Of a stretch of 64,000 bases of DNA, positions 55,131 to 63,537 are shown in pieces. A program made the position numbers and the translations under genes. The notes beneath the pieces were generated by a model, which saw only the letters and a program-made list of their open reading frames with translations, did not search any database and was not told the origin of the DNA. Source of the stretch: Microbacterium tenebrionis (GTDB lineage: Bacteria > Actinomycetota > Actinomycetes > Actinomycetales > Microbacteriaceae); the NCBI RefSeq assembly GCF_903645325.1, contig NZ_CAHJXQ010000003.1, forward strand, positions 1-64,000, written 5' to 3'. Positions within the stretch are counted from its first letter, which is position 1; the number at the start of each line of letters is the position of its first letter.

Positions 55131-57775
55131 ATGAAGTGAGCGACGCCCAGTCATCTACCGACGACGGTCCGCGCGGAGCACGCTGGGTTCGTGCGGCTCT
55201 ACAGGTGAACCCCTACGGATACATTGGCAACCCCTCGCCGTCCAAGACCTTCGTTGATGAGGCGACCTACAACGCGGCGCTGATCGCTGAACTCAAAGCT
55301 CAGCAGATCGAGCTGATCGCTATCACAGACCATTGGAACGCGAGTAGTGCGTCTCAGCTAATCGTCGACGCGGAAGCAGCAGGCATCGTCGCGCTTCCTG
55401 GCTTCGAGGCGAACACCTCTGAAGGCATCCACCTGCTGGTGATATTCGAGCGTGGCACCGCGGTTGAGCAGGTCACTGCAGCAATCGGCGCCTGTGGGCT
55501 GACGCCTGGCGCGGCAAAGGGCACTACGAAGAAGTCATACGGCGACATTCTGACGGACATGTGTGCCCAAGGCGCACTAGTAGTCCCAGCACATGCCAAT
55601 GTTGCAAACGCCGGGCTACTGAGTCGAGCCAAAGGCGATACTCTCGCCGAGATGGTGAAGCACCCTGACCTGCTCGCCATTGGCATCACTCCATCCGCAG
55701 CCCCGCTTGGCGACCAAGCCAAGATCCTCAAGGGCGTCAAGCCCTACGATCGACCACACTCACTCGTCGCCGTCCATGCGGATGACGTCTCCGACCCTGC
55801 GACGCTGGCCTCTGCTGGTGCGAGCACTTGGTTCAAGATGAGTAGTCCGAGTTTGCTTGGACTACGCCACGCAGTGAAGACCCCGGAGACACGGGTTAGC
55901 ACGGTCGATCCGGCATCGACGTCACGTGTGCTGCTCCGCGAGATTTCATGGGATGGCGGCTACCTCGACGGTCAGAAGATCCATCTTGCCGAGGATCTCA
56001 CCGCTCTCATTGGTGGTCGGGGCACCGGCAAGTCCACCGCTATCGAGAGTCTTCGCTACGTGCTGGAGATTTCGCCCATCGGCCAAGCATCAAGCGATGA
56101 CCACAAAGACATGGTCAAGAATGTGCTCGGCGCTGGAACGGTCGTCTCGCTCGTTGTAGACGTCGTAACACCGAGTCCCGCACGTTTCACAATCGAGCGC
56201 ACCATCAACAGTCCGGCGATCGTCCGTGACTCCAGCGGTACGCAAACGAATCAACGACCACGCGATATCGTCGGAAACCTCGAAATCTTCGGCCAGCACG
56301 AACTCGCCGAACTGGCTCAAGACAAAGACCTCATGGCGGAACTCGTCGCGAGAGTGGCCGGGAAACCAGCATCGCCCGCCGAACGAGACCAGCTTCTGAA
56401 AGACCTGGCCGACAACCGGGACGCACTCGCGAAACATGAGCGGGATCGCGAAGCGCTGGAAAACGAACTCGCAGACATCCCTCGCCTCACCGAAAGCATG
56501 GAAGCGTTCGAGAAGACCGACCTTGCTGCGAAGCTCGACCAGAAGACACGGCTAGACAAGGACGAGGCGGTTCTCACCGAGGTGTCTGAGCGGGTCCAAC
56601 AGGTTGAGGACCTCATCAGCGGTTGGGGGCTTGAGCCTCTGGCCGAAGAGCTTCGCGCAGAGCTCGTTGATGTCGATGACTCGCCACGTAAAGGCACGCT
56701 ACAGAAACTCGCGCCGGCGCTCGACACGCTCGCCAAGGCGCTGGAACAGGCCGCGACAACGGCACGTTCCGCCGTGGACGACGCGAAGAAAAAGGTCGAA
56801 GCGACCGCACAGGCTTGGAAGGACGGCACCAAGACCGAGAGCGATGGCGTCGCGGCAGTCCTGCGCGAGTTAGTCGAACAGGGACACAAGCCCGACGAGT
56901 ACCTAACCTTGCAGTCAAACCTGATTCGACTTAAGAAGCGAGCAGAGAAGCGGGCCACCTTCGATAAGGAGAAAAAGAAGCTCCTCGAAGCACGAACCAA
57001 GCTGCTCCGCCAGCTCTCCGATATCGATAAGAAGACCGCGTCCGATCTGAAGAAGGCAATCAAAGCGTCAAACGAAGCAACTACCGGCGCTGTCATAGTG
57101 AAGCCCATCGCCTCACCAGATCGAAGCCAAATAAAGGCGGTGATCTCTAACCACTTCTCGACCCAGCGCGGTCAGGTATTCGCGGCAATCGATCAAGATG
57201 ACTTCAGCGTCGGAGCATTCGCAGCGGCAGTGCGATCAGGCCTAGATGCCATCTCCGCATTCGGCATCACCGGAGCTCAAGCAAAAGCCATCGTCGACTG
57301 CGGAGAACCTTTGTTCCGAGAGTTCGAAGAGCAGACCGTTGGATTAGCTGTGGAGGTACAGCTGAACGTCGCTGTCAAAGGTCAATCAGCGGCCTGGCGT
57401 CGGCTTGAAGACCTGTCGAAAGGGCAGCGAGCAACTGCCCTCCTCCTGCTCCTGCTCGGAGCCTCTATGAGCCCTCTGGTCATCGACCAACCCGAGGACG
57501 ACCTAGACAACCGATTTGTCTACGACGGAGTTGTCCAGAAGCTGCGATCATTGAAGGGAACCCGGCAGTTGATCGTTAGCACGCACAACGCCAACGTTCC
57601 CGTTCTTGGAGACGCCGAGTTGGTCGTGACACTCGAAGCTGATGGCCAGCACGGGCGAACAGTAGCCGACGGCGTCGGATCGCTCGACGACCCGAAGGTC
57701 CGAAAGTACGCGGAAGACCTGCTTGAAGGCGGACGTGCTGCGTTCGACGCACGTAAACGTCTTTACGATTTCTGA
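55127..57775 (+). CDS. TrlF-like PHP-domain plus ABC/SMC-type ATPase
   Basis: 882 residues. The N-terminal PHP-like domain has IAITDHWN (TDH, about residue 66), ALPGFEANTSEGIHLLVIF (Glu and His) and VVPAHANVANAG. The usual first HxH is not apparent, so the metal site may be partial. ATPase head: ALIGGRGTGKST (Walker A, about residue 295), then a long coiled coil (about 430-690), EDLSKGQRATALL (signature, about 763), SPLVIDQPEDDLDN (Walker B, about 784) and IVSTHNANVPV (H-loop, about 817). This is the layout of TrlF/OLD-like SMC-type ATPases associated with defence islands. Lower GC and mixed codons (a TTA Leu, AAA Lys) than the flanks suggest separate acquisition. GTG 55136 is an alternative start. 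Confidence 0.82.
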   Translation: MNEVSDAQSSTDDGPRGARWVRAALQVNPYGYIGNPSPSKTFVDEATYNAALIAELKAQQIELIAITDHWNASSASQLIVDAEAAGIVALPGFEANTSEGIHLLVIFERGTAVEQVTAAIGACGLTPGAAKGTTKKSYGDILTDMCAQGALVVPAHANVANAGLLSRAKGDTLAEMVKHPDLLAIGITPSAAPLGDQAKILKGVKPYDRPHSLVAVHADDVSDPATLASAGASTWFKMSSPSLLGLRHAVKTPETRVSTVDPASTSRVLLREISWDGGYLDGQKIHLAEDLTALIGGRGTGKSTAIESLRYVLEISPIGQASSDDHKDMVKNVLGAGTVVSLVVDVVTPSPARFTIERTINSPAIVRDSSGTQTNQRPRDIVGNLEIFGQHELAELAQDKDLMAELVARVAGKPASPAERDQLLKDLADNRDALAKHERDREALENELADIPRLTESMEAFEKTDLAAKLDQKTRLDKDEAVLTEVSERVQQVEDLISGWGLEPLAEELRAELVDVDDSPRKGTLQKLAPALDTLAKALEQAATTARSAVDDAKKKVEATAQAWKDGTKTESDGVAAVLRELVEQGHKPDEYLTLQSNLIRLKKRAEKRATFDKEKKKLLEARTKLLRQLSDIDKKTASDLKKAIKASNEATTGAVIVKPIASPDRSQIKAVISNHFSTQRGQVFAAIDQDDFSVGAFAAAVRSGLDAISAFGITGAQAKAIVDCGEPLFREFEEQTVGLAVEVQLNVAVKGQSAAWRRLEDLSKGQRATALLLLLLGASMSPLVIDQPEDDLDNRFVYDGVVQKLRSLKGTRQLIVSTHNANVPVLGDAELVVTLEADGQHGRTVADGVGSLDDPKVRKYAEDLLEGGRAAFDARKRLYDF

Positions 57776-57819
57776 TTGCGCATGCCAACCTCATCAGTGC
57801 TCGCTGCCAAGACAGCATC

Positions 57820-59004
57820 ATGACGGATCAACCCGAGCCTTCGAGACACCAGGAAGTCAGTGCGGTCGCGCAGCAGATGCTCGCGCTGGGCGAATCGGGC
57901 CGCTACGAGTTCAAGCGCGACGTTGACGCCGTGACAGTCGGGCTCCTTGCCGCGCTCGCCAACTGGGTCGCCGCCGATCCAACCCGCGAGGTTGCCCACC
58001 TTCTCGTCGGTGTCGATGAGGTTGAGGACAAGACCACCGGGCTCGTGCACGGACAGCCCTTCGGACTACCCAAGGGGCTCGACAAGGCCGTGTCCCGCAT
58101 CCAAGACGTGGCGAGCAAGACACGACCGATCCCGGTCGAAGTCTTCATCGTGGAGGAGGGCGTAGCCGAGCCAATCCCGTTCATCCGAGTAGAAGTGCGT
58201 CCGACGATGCCGCCACACTTCGATGACCAGGGCCGTCGCCAGACCCGGCAAGGCCGGTCCACGCGCGCGCTGACAGACGAAGAGTTGCTGCGCATCTACC
58301 TGGACCGCGAAGCGGGTAGTTTTGCTCTGCACTTCCGGCAAGTCAGCGAAGAACTGCGTTCCGCGGTCGGTGCCGTGGGCAGCCAAGTCGACCAGATCGC
58401 GGAGGGGATCGAGAAGAACGTCGCGACACCAATCATGGCGCTCACCAGCACCACCCACGACGCTGCAGAAGCCGCAGAGTCCGCCTCGTCTTCCGCCGAC
58501 TCCGCTGCCTCCTCAGCCGACACCGTCTCCTACGAAGTCGAGCATGTGCAGCGGCTCGTTCGCGAGCTTCAGGAAATCGTCGAGGACATCCAGAACGACT
58601 CCACTCAGAACCTGGCGTACAGAGTGATACGGCTACGGCGGAAAGTCTGGTGGAACTTCACCGTCGATACCTGGGAGCACAAGTCCAAGAGGGCGGATCA
58701 GTTGCAGGCCCGGCTCCGTGATCTTCTCTCCGGCGATGTATCTCTCGATGCCGACCGCAACACCTGGGAGCTGCGGGTCTGGCAAGACCTACTCAAGGAC
58801 CGTCGCGCGCAACGCGGTGAGCGGGGCACGCAGAAGTGGTGGGATGCAGCGATCCGAGAAGTCGTCTCGTTCATGGAGAACCCCGCGTACGCCGCGCCTG
58901 ATCTGCCAGACCTTCGTGCGGCACTGAAGGCCGATCTCGACCATGAGATCGACAACCCCGAGAGTGCGACGAACCTATTCCGCGGGCTCTTGGAAAACTC
59001 ATAG
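57820..59004 (+). CDS. Schlafen/AlbA_2-domain coiled-coil protein
   Basis: 394 residues. ESGRYEFKRDVDAVTVGLLAA (about 26-46) with AHLLVGVDEVED is the AlbA_2/Schlafen signature, a fold found in nucleic-acid-binding or RNA-cleaving proteins; FEFKRD-type Glu/Lys/Asp residues are where catalytic groups lie in active Schlafens. A Ser/Ala-rich helix (AAEAAESASSSADSAASSAD, about 212-231) and a heptad-like stretch follow, then an unassigned helical C-terminus with WWNFTVDTWEHKSKRADQLQ. Starts 45 bp after the PHP-ATPase, same strand: probable two-gene operon. Confidence 0.78.
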   Translation: MTDQPEPSRHQEVSAVAQQMLALGESGRYEFKRDVDAVTVGLLAALANWVAADPTREVAHLLVGVDEVEDKTTGLVHGQPFGLPKGLDKAVSRIQDVASKTRPIPVEVFIVEEGVAEPIPFIRVEVRPTMPPHFDDQGRRQTRQGRSTRALTDEELLRIYLDREAGSFALHFRQVSEELRSAVGAVGSQVDQIAEGIEKNVATPIMALTSTTHDAAEAAESASSSADSAASSADTVSYEVEHVQRLVRELQEIVEDIQNDSTQNLAYRVIRLRRKVWWNFTVDTWEHKSKRADQLQARLRDLLSGDVSLDADRNTWELRVWQDLLKDRRAQRGERGTQKWWDAAIREVVSFMENPAYAAPDLPDLRAALKADLDHEIDNPESATNLFRGLLENS

Positions 59005-59054
59005 GCGCTCACCTGAAGCGGAGCGCTCACTCACCGGGGCTTCGCCTGTGACCA

Positions 59055-59339
59055 TCACAGCAAGTCCTTGGTGTGCGTCCACACCGTCATCCGATGCACA
59101 CCGAACTGCCGTGAGATAGACACCACGCTCTCGCCGTTCGCGCGGGCAGTTCGAATAGCGTCCACTTGGCTCTCCGTCAGGGGTGTTCTAGCCCGTCTCC
59201 TAGGGTTCGCCACGACGCCCGGCTCGCCCTCGGTGTCACCGTGCGGCGCGTCCTCGAAACCGAGTTTCGCCCGATTCCACGCGGAACTGAGCCGCTCGAA
59301 TTTCTGCCAGGTGTTCGGTTTGAGTCCACCGGCGTCCAC
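59055..59339 (-). CDS. Resolvase-type HTH protein (fragment or small regulator)
   Basis: 94 residues. The C-terminal 40 (PLTESQVDAIRTARANGESV, VSISRQFGVHRMTVWTHTKD) form the HTH of Hin/Tn3-type resolvases. The N-terminal half is not a resolvase catalytic domain, so it is a remnant or a stand-alone DNA-binding protein. It is the last island gene, 13 bp from the core aldo/keto reductase stop, and convergent with the AlbA_2 gene. Confidence 0.65.
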   Translation of the reverse strand: MDAGGLKPNTWQKFERLSSAWNRAKLGFEDAPHGDTEGEPGVVANPRRRARTPLTESQVDAIRTARANGESVVSISRQFGVHRMTVWTHTKDLL

Positions 59340-59351
59340 CTCTTCGGATCC

Positions 59352-60191
59352 TCAGGACTCCTCGTGCGTGCGCGGATCCGCGTCGAACAGACGGCCGTCC
59401 GGGCGCCCCAGCGCGCTGATCGCCTCGACCTCCGCGTCGTCCAGCACGACGGATGCCGCGGCGAGGTTCGCCTTCTGGTGCTCGAGTGACGACGCCTTCG
59501 GGATCGCGACGCTACCCCGTGCCACATGCCAGGCGAGGACTGCCTGAGCGGGGGCGATGTCGTGTGCGCGTGCGACCTCGACGATCACCGCCTCGTCGAG
59601 CAGCGCCTTCGCCCGACCGATCGGACTCCACGCCTCGGTGATGATGCCGTGCTCGCGGTGATACTCCAGCTGCTCGGCCTGCGGGAAGTACGGGTGCAGC
59701 TCGATCTGGTTGACGACCGGCAGCACGCCCGTCTCGCGCTCGAGGCGCTCCAAGTGCTCGGGGAGGAAGTTCGACACGCCGATCTGGCGCACGGTGCCGC
59801 GCTCCCGGGCCTCGACGAGAGCGGCCCACGCCTGGACGTACTCGTCCTGGATCGGGTTCGGCCAGTGGATCAGGTGCAGGTCCGTCGCGTCGAGGCCGAG
59901 ACGGAAGCGGCTCTCCTCGATGCTCCAGCGCGCCTTCTCGGACGGGTGGTGGCGCCCTGGCAGCTTGGTCGTGACGATCACCTCGGCACGATCGGTGGCG
60001 GCATCCGCGACGCCGCGTCCCACCGTGCCCTCGTTCTCATAGTTGAAGGCGGAGTCGACCAGTCGGTACCCGGCGTCGATGCCCGCCGCGATCGCCGCCG
60101 CCCCGGCGTCGCCGTTGAGCCTGTAGGTGCCGAGTCCGATCGCCGGAAGGGTGAAGCCGTTGTGCGCGGTGCGAAGGGGGAGAGCGGTCAT
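59352..60191 (-). CDS. Aldo/keto reductase
   Basis: 279 residues, TIM-barrel NADPH oxidoreductase. The catalytic tetrad is visible: Asp and Tyr in GYRLVDSAFNYENEGTVGRG, Lys in VIVTTKLPGRHH, His in LHLIHWPNP. GVSNFLPEHLERL and SVAIPKASS are family signatures (here IPKAS binds NADP). ATG at 60191; further upstream reading is the repeat region. Substrate unknown. Confidence 0.92.
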   Translation of the reverse strand: MTALPLRTAHNGFTLPAIGLGTYRLNGDAGAAAIAAGIDAGYRLVDSAFNYENEGTVGRGVADAATDRAEVIVTTKLPGRHHPSEKARWSIEESRFRLGLDATDLHLIHWPNPIQDEYVQAWAALVEARERGTVRQIGVSNFLPEHLERLERETGVLPVVNQIELHPYFPQAEQLEYHREHGIITEAWSPIGRAKALLDEAVIVEVARAHDIAPAQAVLAWHVARGSVAIPKASSLEHQKANLAAASVVLDDAEVEAISALGRPDGRLFDADPRTHEES

Positions 60192-60211
60192 CCTCACAGC
60201 GTACGGCCCCC

Positions 60212-60271
60212 GTCCGCACTGGGCATGTCCGCACTGGGCATGTCCGCACTGGGCTTGTCCGCACGGGGCAT
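60212..60271. repeat. Four tandem 15-bp repeats
   Basis: GTCCGCACTGGGCAT occurs at 60212-60226 and 60227-60241, then with one change each at 60242-60256 and 60257-60271. It fills the divergent promoter region between the aldo/keto reductase and YchJ genes, ending nine bases before the YchJ ATG. Confidence 0.95.
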
Positions 60272-60280
60272 GATGGACGC

Positions 60281-60658
60281 ATGCGCTGCCCCTGCACGTC
60301 CGGTGACACCTACGACGGATGCTGCGGACCGATCCTGTCCGGCGCGATCGCCGCACCCACAGCCGTCCGCCTGATGCGCTCGCGCTTCACGGCGTTCGCG
60401 ACCGGCGACGCCGAGCATCTGCTGCGCTCCTGGCATCCCTCGACGAGGCCGGCCGGAATCGATCTCGACCCCGACATCCGCTGGACGCGGCTAGACATCC
60501 TCGACACCGTCGCCGGAGGTCCGTTCGACGCGGAGGGGTTCGTGGAGTTCAAAGCGTTCTTCCGCGAGGACGGTGCACCGGGCTCGATGCGCGAGCGGAG
60601 CCGCTTCGTCCGGGAGAACAGGACGTGGCTGTACCTGGACGGTAGATTGGACGTGTGA
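60281..60658 (+). CDS. YchJ-family SEC-C protein
   Basis: 125 residues. MRCPCTSGDTYDGCCGP is an N-terminal SEC-C-type zinc motif; RLMRSRFTAFATGDAEHLLR and FKAFFRED are typical of the YchJ fold (NTF2-like). Function unknown. Overlaps the next gene by GTGA. Confidence 0.9.
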   Translation: MRCPCTSGDTYDGCCGPILSGAIAAPTAVRLMRSRFTAFATGDAEHLLRSWHPSTRPAGIDLDPDIRWTRLDILDTVAGGPFDAEGFVEFKAFFREDGAPGSMRERSRFVRENRTWLYLDGRLDV

Positions 60659-61386
60659 ACGCCAGCCCCGAGCACCAGCGCATCCTCCTCGACGTCGCCG
60701 AACTCGACCGACGCCTCGAACAGGCCGAGAAGCAGCGGACGACCCCGGCGCAGGGCGCCAGGATCAACGAACTCGCCAAGGAGCGTCAGGAGCAGCTACG
60801 CGAGCTCACCGCCCTCACCGGCAGCCGCGACGACATACGCACGGAGCTGACCAGGCTCGAATCCGACGTCAAGGTCACCGAGCAGCGGCGCACGCGCGAC
60901 ACCGAGCGCCTGGCGGCATCCACCAATCCGAAGGACGCGCAGGCGCTCGAGCACGAGCTCGCCAGCCTCGCCCGCCGCATCAGCGACCTCGAGGACTCCG
61001 AGCTCGACGTCATGGGACGCCTCGAGGAGGCCGATGCGGCTGTCGCCGCCCAGCAGGCGCTCATCGACACGACCACAGCCGAGGGACAGCAGCTCACCGC
61101 GGCGGCGAAGGCGCAGATCGCCGCCGCCACCACCGAGATCGAGCAGCTCACGCGGGATCGCGAGGCCGTGACCGCGGATGTGCCCGCCGACCTCCTGGCC
61201 GAGTACACCCGCCGTGCCTCGCGCGGCATCGGCGTCGGACTGCTCCGGCGAGGCACGTGCGAGGGCTGCCGCATGATGCTCTCCGGGACGCACCTGGGCG
61301 AGATCCGCCAAGCCGCCGCGGATGCCGTGATCTTGTGCCCGGAGTGCGGCGCGATCCTCGTGCGCACCGACGAATCCGGTCTGTGA
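60655..61386 (+). CDS. Coiled-coil protein with C4 zinc ribbon
   Basis: 243 residues. A long antiparallel coiled coil (residues 1-190), then a zinc ribbon: RRGTCEGCRMMLS and VILCPECGAILVR (CxxC twice). Matches the CT398-like/C4-type zinc-ribbon family widespread in Actinobacteria; nucleic-acid or flagellar/secretion roles are proposed elsewhere. GTG start overlapping YchJ stop; its own stop overlaps the next GTG. Confidence 0.88.
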   Translation: MNASPEHQRILLDVAELDRRLEQAEKQRTTPAQGARINELAKERQEQLRELTALTGSRDDIRTELTRLESDVKVTEQRRTRDTERLAASTNPKDAQALEHELASLARRISDLEDSELDVMGRLEEADAAVAAQQALIDTTTAEGQQLTAAAKAQIAAATTEIEQLTRDREAVTADVPADLLAEYTRRASRGIGVGLLRRGTCEGCRMMLSGTHLGEIRQAAADAVILCPECGAILVRTDESGL

Positions 61387-63074
61387 GCGGAGAGCCGGCA
61401 GCCGATCAGCGGATCCTGCTGGCACGGACAGAGACGGGCCTCGCCGCTGTGCCCCTGGTGGCAGGCGAGCCGGCGACCGAGATCATCGAGCTCGGCGGCG
61501 ACGGCATCGCCGAGTGGGTCGCGCGGGAGGAGGAGCTCCGGAGTCCGCGGTGGGTCATCCGCAGCGCACGCGACCTCTATCCGCGACTGCTCGCGGCCGG
61601 CGTCCGTCTGACGCGCACGCACGATCTGGTTCTGTGTCACGCGATCCTCCGCGACACGGACGTCGTCGCGCGCCCGCTCGCGCCGTCCGAGGACTGGATC
61701 CCGCGGCAGCCGGACACGGCGGAGCCGGCCCTGTTCGATGCCGATGAGCGAGGCGGACCGATGCCGATCGCCGAGCTCGTGGCGCAGTACCGGGAGCAGG
61801 TGCGGGTGATCGGATCCGATCGGACGGGCCGTCTGGCGCTGCTGTGCGCCGCGGAATCCGCCGGTGGCCTCATCGCCGAGGAGATGCGTGCGGCGGGTCT
61901 GCCCTGGGACGCCGACGAGCACGACCGCATCCTCACCGAGGTGCTCGGTGCCCGCCCCGCGGGAGGCGGGATGCCGGCGCACATGCTCGCGCACGCCGAG
62001 GCGGTGCGGTTCCATCTGGGCGCCCCCGGCCTGCACCTCGACAGCCATCCGAAGCTCCTGAGAGCCCTGCACCGCGTCGGTGTCAACGTCGAGTCGACGA
62101 GCCAGTGGGAGCTCGGCGAGATCTCGCATCCGGTGATCGCCCCGCTGCTGGCCTACAAGAAGCTCTCGCGGCTCATGAGCGCGAACGGCTGGGCGTGGCT
62201 GGCCGAATGGGTTCGCGACGGACGCTTCCGCCCCGTCTACATCCCCGGCGGTGTCGTCACCGGACGCTGGGCGTCATCGGGCGGGGGAGCGCTGCAGGTC
62301 CCGCGCATCCTGCGTCCGGCCGTCCGCGCCGACACGGGCTGGATGCTCGTCGTCGCCGACGTCGCGCAGCTCGAACCCCGGATGCTCGCGGCGATGTCGT
62401 CCGACCGCGCGATGGCGGAGGCCGCGCGGGGGCAGGACCTCTACGCCGGCGTCGTGGCGTCCGGAGCGGTCGCCACCCGTGAAGAGGCCAAGTACGCCGT
62501 GCTCGGCGCGATGTACGGCGCGACCACGGGGGACAGCGGCAGGCTCGTGCCGCGCCTGCGCAAGGTCTACCCGCGAGCCATGAACCGCGTCGATGAGGCC
62601 GCGCGCATCGGCGAGGACGGCGGCGTCGTCTCGACCTGGCTCGGTCGGTCGTCGCCGCGGCCGGATGCCGGCTGGCAGGCTCAGCAGGCCGCGGCCACAG
62701 GTGCCGACACGGAGCCCGCCGACGTGAAGCGCGCCCGGGCCAGAGCTCGTGATCGGGGCCGTTTCACCCGCAACTTCGTCGTCCAGGGAACGGCTGCGGA
62801 GTGGGCGCTGATCTGGCTCGCCGAGATCCGGCACCGGCTGCGACAGTTCCCCGATGCGGCCGCGCCGGCGCCGGGATCCGGGCCGTTCGCACGGCAGGCG
62901 CACCTGGCGTTCTTCCTGCACGACGAGGTGATCCTGCATGTGCCGCAGGAGCAGGCGGATGCCGCGGCATCCGCTGTGCGCGAGGCCGCGGCCATCGCGA
63001 CCCGCCGCCTGTTCGGCGACTTCCCGATCGATGTACCCCTCGACCTGAAGATCGTGCGGACCGCCGAGAAGTAG
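61383..63074 (+). CDS. Bifunctional 3'-5' exonuclease/DNA polymerase (Pol I-like)
   Basis: 563 residues from the GTG at 61383. The N-terminal part resembles a 3'-5' exonuclease fold, but catalytic acids are not clear. The polymerase A domain is clear: VTGRWASSGGGALQVPRILR, VVADVAQLEPRMLAAMSSDR (motif A, Asp), KYAVLGAMYGATTGDSGRLV (motif B) and FFLHDEVILHVP (motif C, HDE). It lacks the 5' nuclease of PolA and is a second, smaller Pol I-like protein known in actinobacteria. Coupled to the zinc-ribbon gene. Confidence 0.9.
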   Translation: MSGEPAADQRILLARTETGLAAVPLVAGEPATEIIELGGDGIAEWVAREEELRSPRWVIRSARDLYPRLLAAGVRLTRTHDLVLCHAILRDTDVVARPLAPSEDWIPRQPDTAEPALFDADERGGPMPIAELVAQYREQVRVIGSDRTGRLALLCAAESAGGLIAEEMRAAGLPWDADEHDRILTEVLGARPAGGGMPAHMLAHAEAVRFHLGAPGLHLDSHPKLLRALHRVGVNVESTSQWELGEISHPVIAPLLAYKKLSRLMSANGWAWLAEWVRDGRFRPVYIPGGVVTGRWASSGGGALQVPRILRPAVRADTGWMLVVADVAQLEPRMLAAMSSDRAMAEAARGQDLYAGVVASGAVATREEAKYAVLGAMYGATTGDSGRLVPRLRKVYPRAMNRVDEAARIGEDGGVVSTWLGRSSPRPDAGWQAQQAAATGADTEPADVKRARARARDRGRFTRNFVVQGTAAEWALIWLAEIRHRLRQFPDAAAPAPGSGPFARQAHLAFFLHDEVILHVPQEQADAAASAVREAAAIATRRLFGDFPIDVPLDLKIVRTAEK

Positions 63075-63081
63075 ACTGGCA

Positions 63082-63466
63082 GTGCGAATGGGGCGGCTGG
63101 ACGGTCGCGTTGCGGGCAACCGCACCGAGGAACGTCCGGGCTCCGCAGGGCAGGACGGTGGGTAACGCCCACCCGGAGTGATCCGCGAGAAAGTGCCACA
63201 GAGAGCAGACCGCCTCCGCGCTTCGGCGCGCGAGGTAAGGGTGAAAGGGTGGAGTAAGAGACCACCGGGGGCCGTGGTGACACGGCCTGCCAGGTAAACC
63301 TCGTCCGGAGCAAGGTCAGACAGAGGATGATGACGCGGCTCGCCGAGTCCTCGGGTAGACCGCTGGAGCGGCACGGCAACGTGTCGCCGAGAGAGATGGC
63401 CGTCGAAGGGACACCCCGAGAGGGGCCCCGGAACAGAACCCGGCGTACAGGCCGCCCCATTCGCAC
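63082..63466 (+). ncRNA. rnpB: RNase P RNA, type A
   Basis: P1 is a perfect 16-bp pairing of GTGCGAATGGGGCGGC with 63451-63466. Conserved blocks seen: GAGGAACGTCCGGGCTCC, ACAGAGAGCAGACCGCC, GTAAGGGTGAAAGGGT and ACAGAACCCGGCGTACAGG. About 385 nt, the catalytic RNA that matures tRNA 5' ends. It starts 7 bp after the polymerase stop and ends before a strong terminator. Confidence 0.95.
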
Positions 63467-63473
63467 CCACACC

Positions 63474-63526
63474 GCAAGGCCGCGCCGAGACAGCGTCGAG
63501 TCGGCGCAGTCTCGGCGCGGCCTTGC
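63474..63526. terminator. Terminator between rnpB and ppgK
   Basis: An 18-bp perfect stem (arm GCAAGGCCGCGCCGAGAC) with a 17-nt loop, between the converging rnpB and ppgK genes. No T-run, so probably a GC-type stem working in both directions. Confidence 0.82.
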
Positions 63527-63537
63527 AGGTTCGAGTG

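Larger units (their letters stand above)
22770..59345. mobile_element. Composite genomic island
   Basis: Between tRNA-Val and the aldo/keto reductase lie recombinase and primase remnants, a copper-resistance block, a MobF relaxase interrupted by a second integrative element, and a PHP-ATPase/AlbA_2 module, with no housekeeping genes. No type IV secretion genes, coupling protein or replication protein is present, so it is at most mobilizable or a remnant. I searched by eye for a direct repeat of the tRNA-Val 3' end near 59,000-59,350 and found none. The right boundary is therefore set only by where core genes resume. Confidence 0.6.

Noticed and set aside
22770..59345. Search for a tRNA-Val 3'-end direct repeat as the island's attR
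   Set aside because: No copy of the T-arm/acceptor sequence was seen near 59,000-59,350. The island's outer att sites therefore stay undefined.
60235..60280. Start of YchJ further upstream inside the repeats
   Set aside because: No ribosome site or family residues upstream; MRCPC at 60281 is the normal family beginning.
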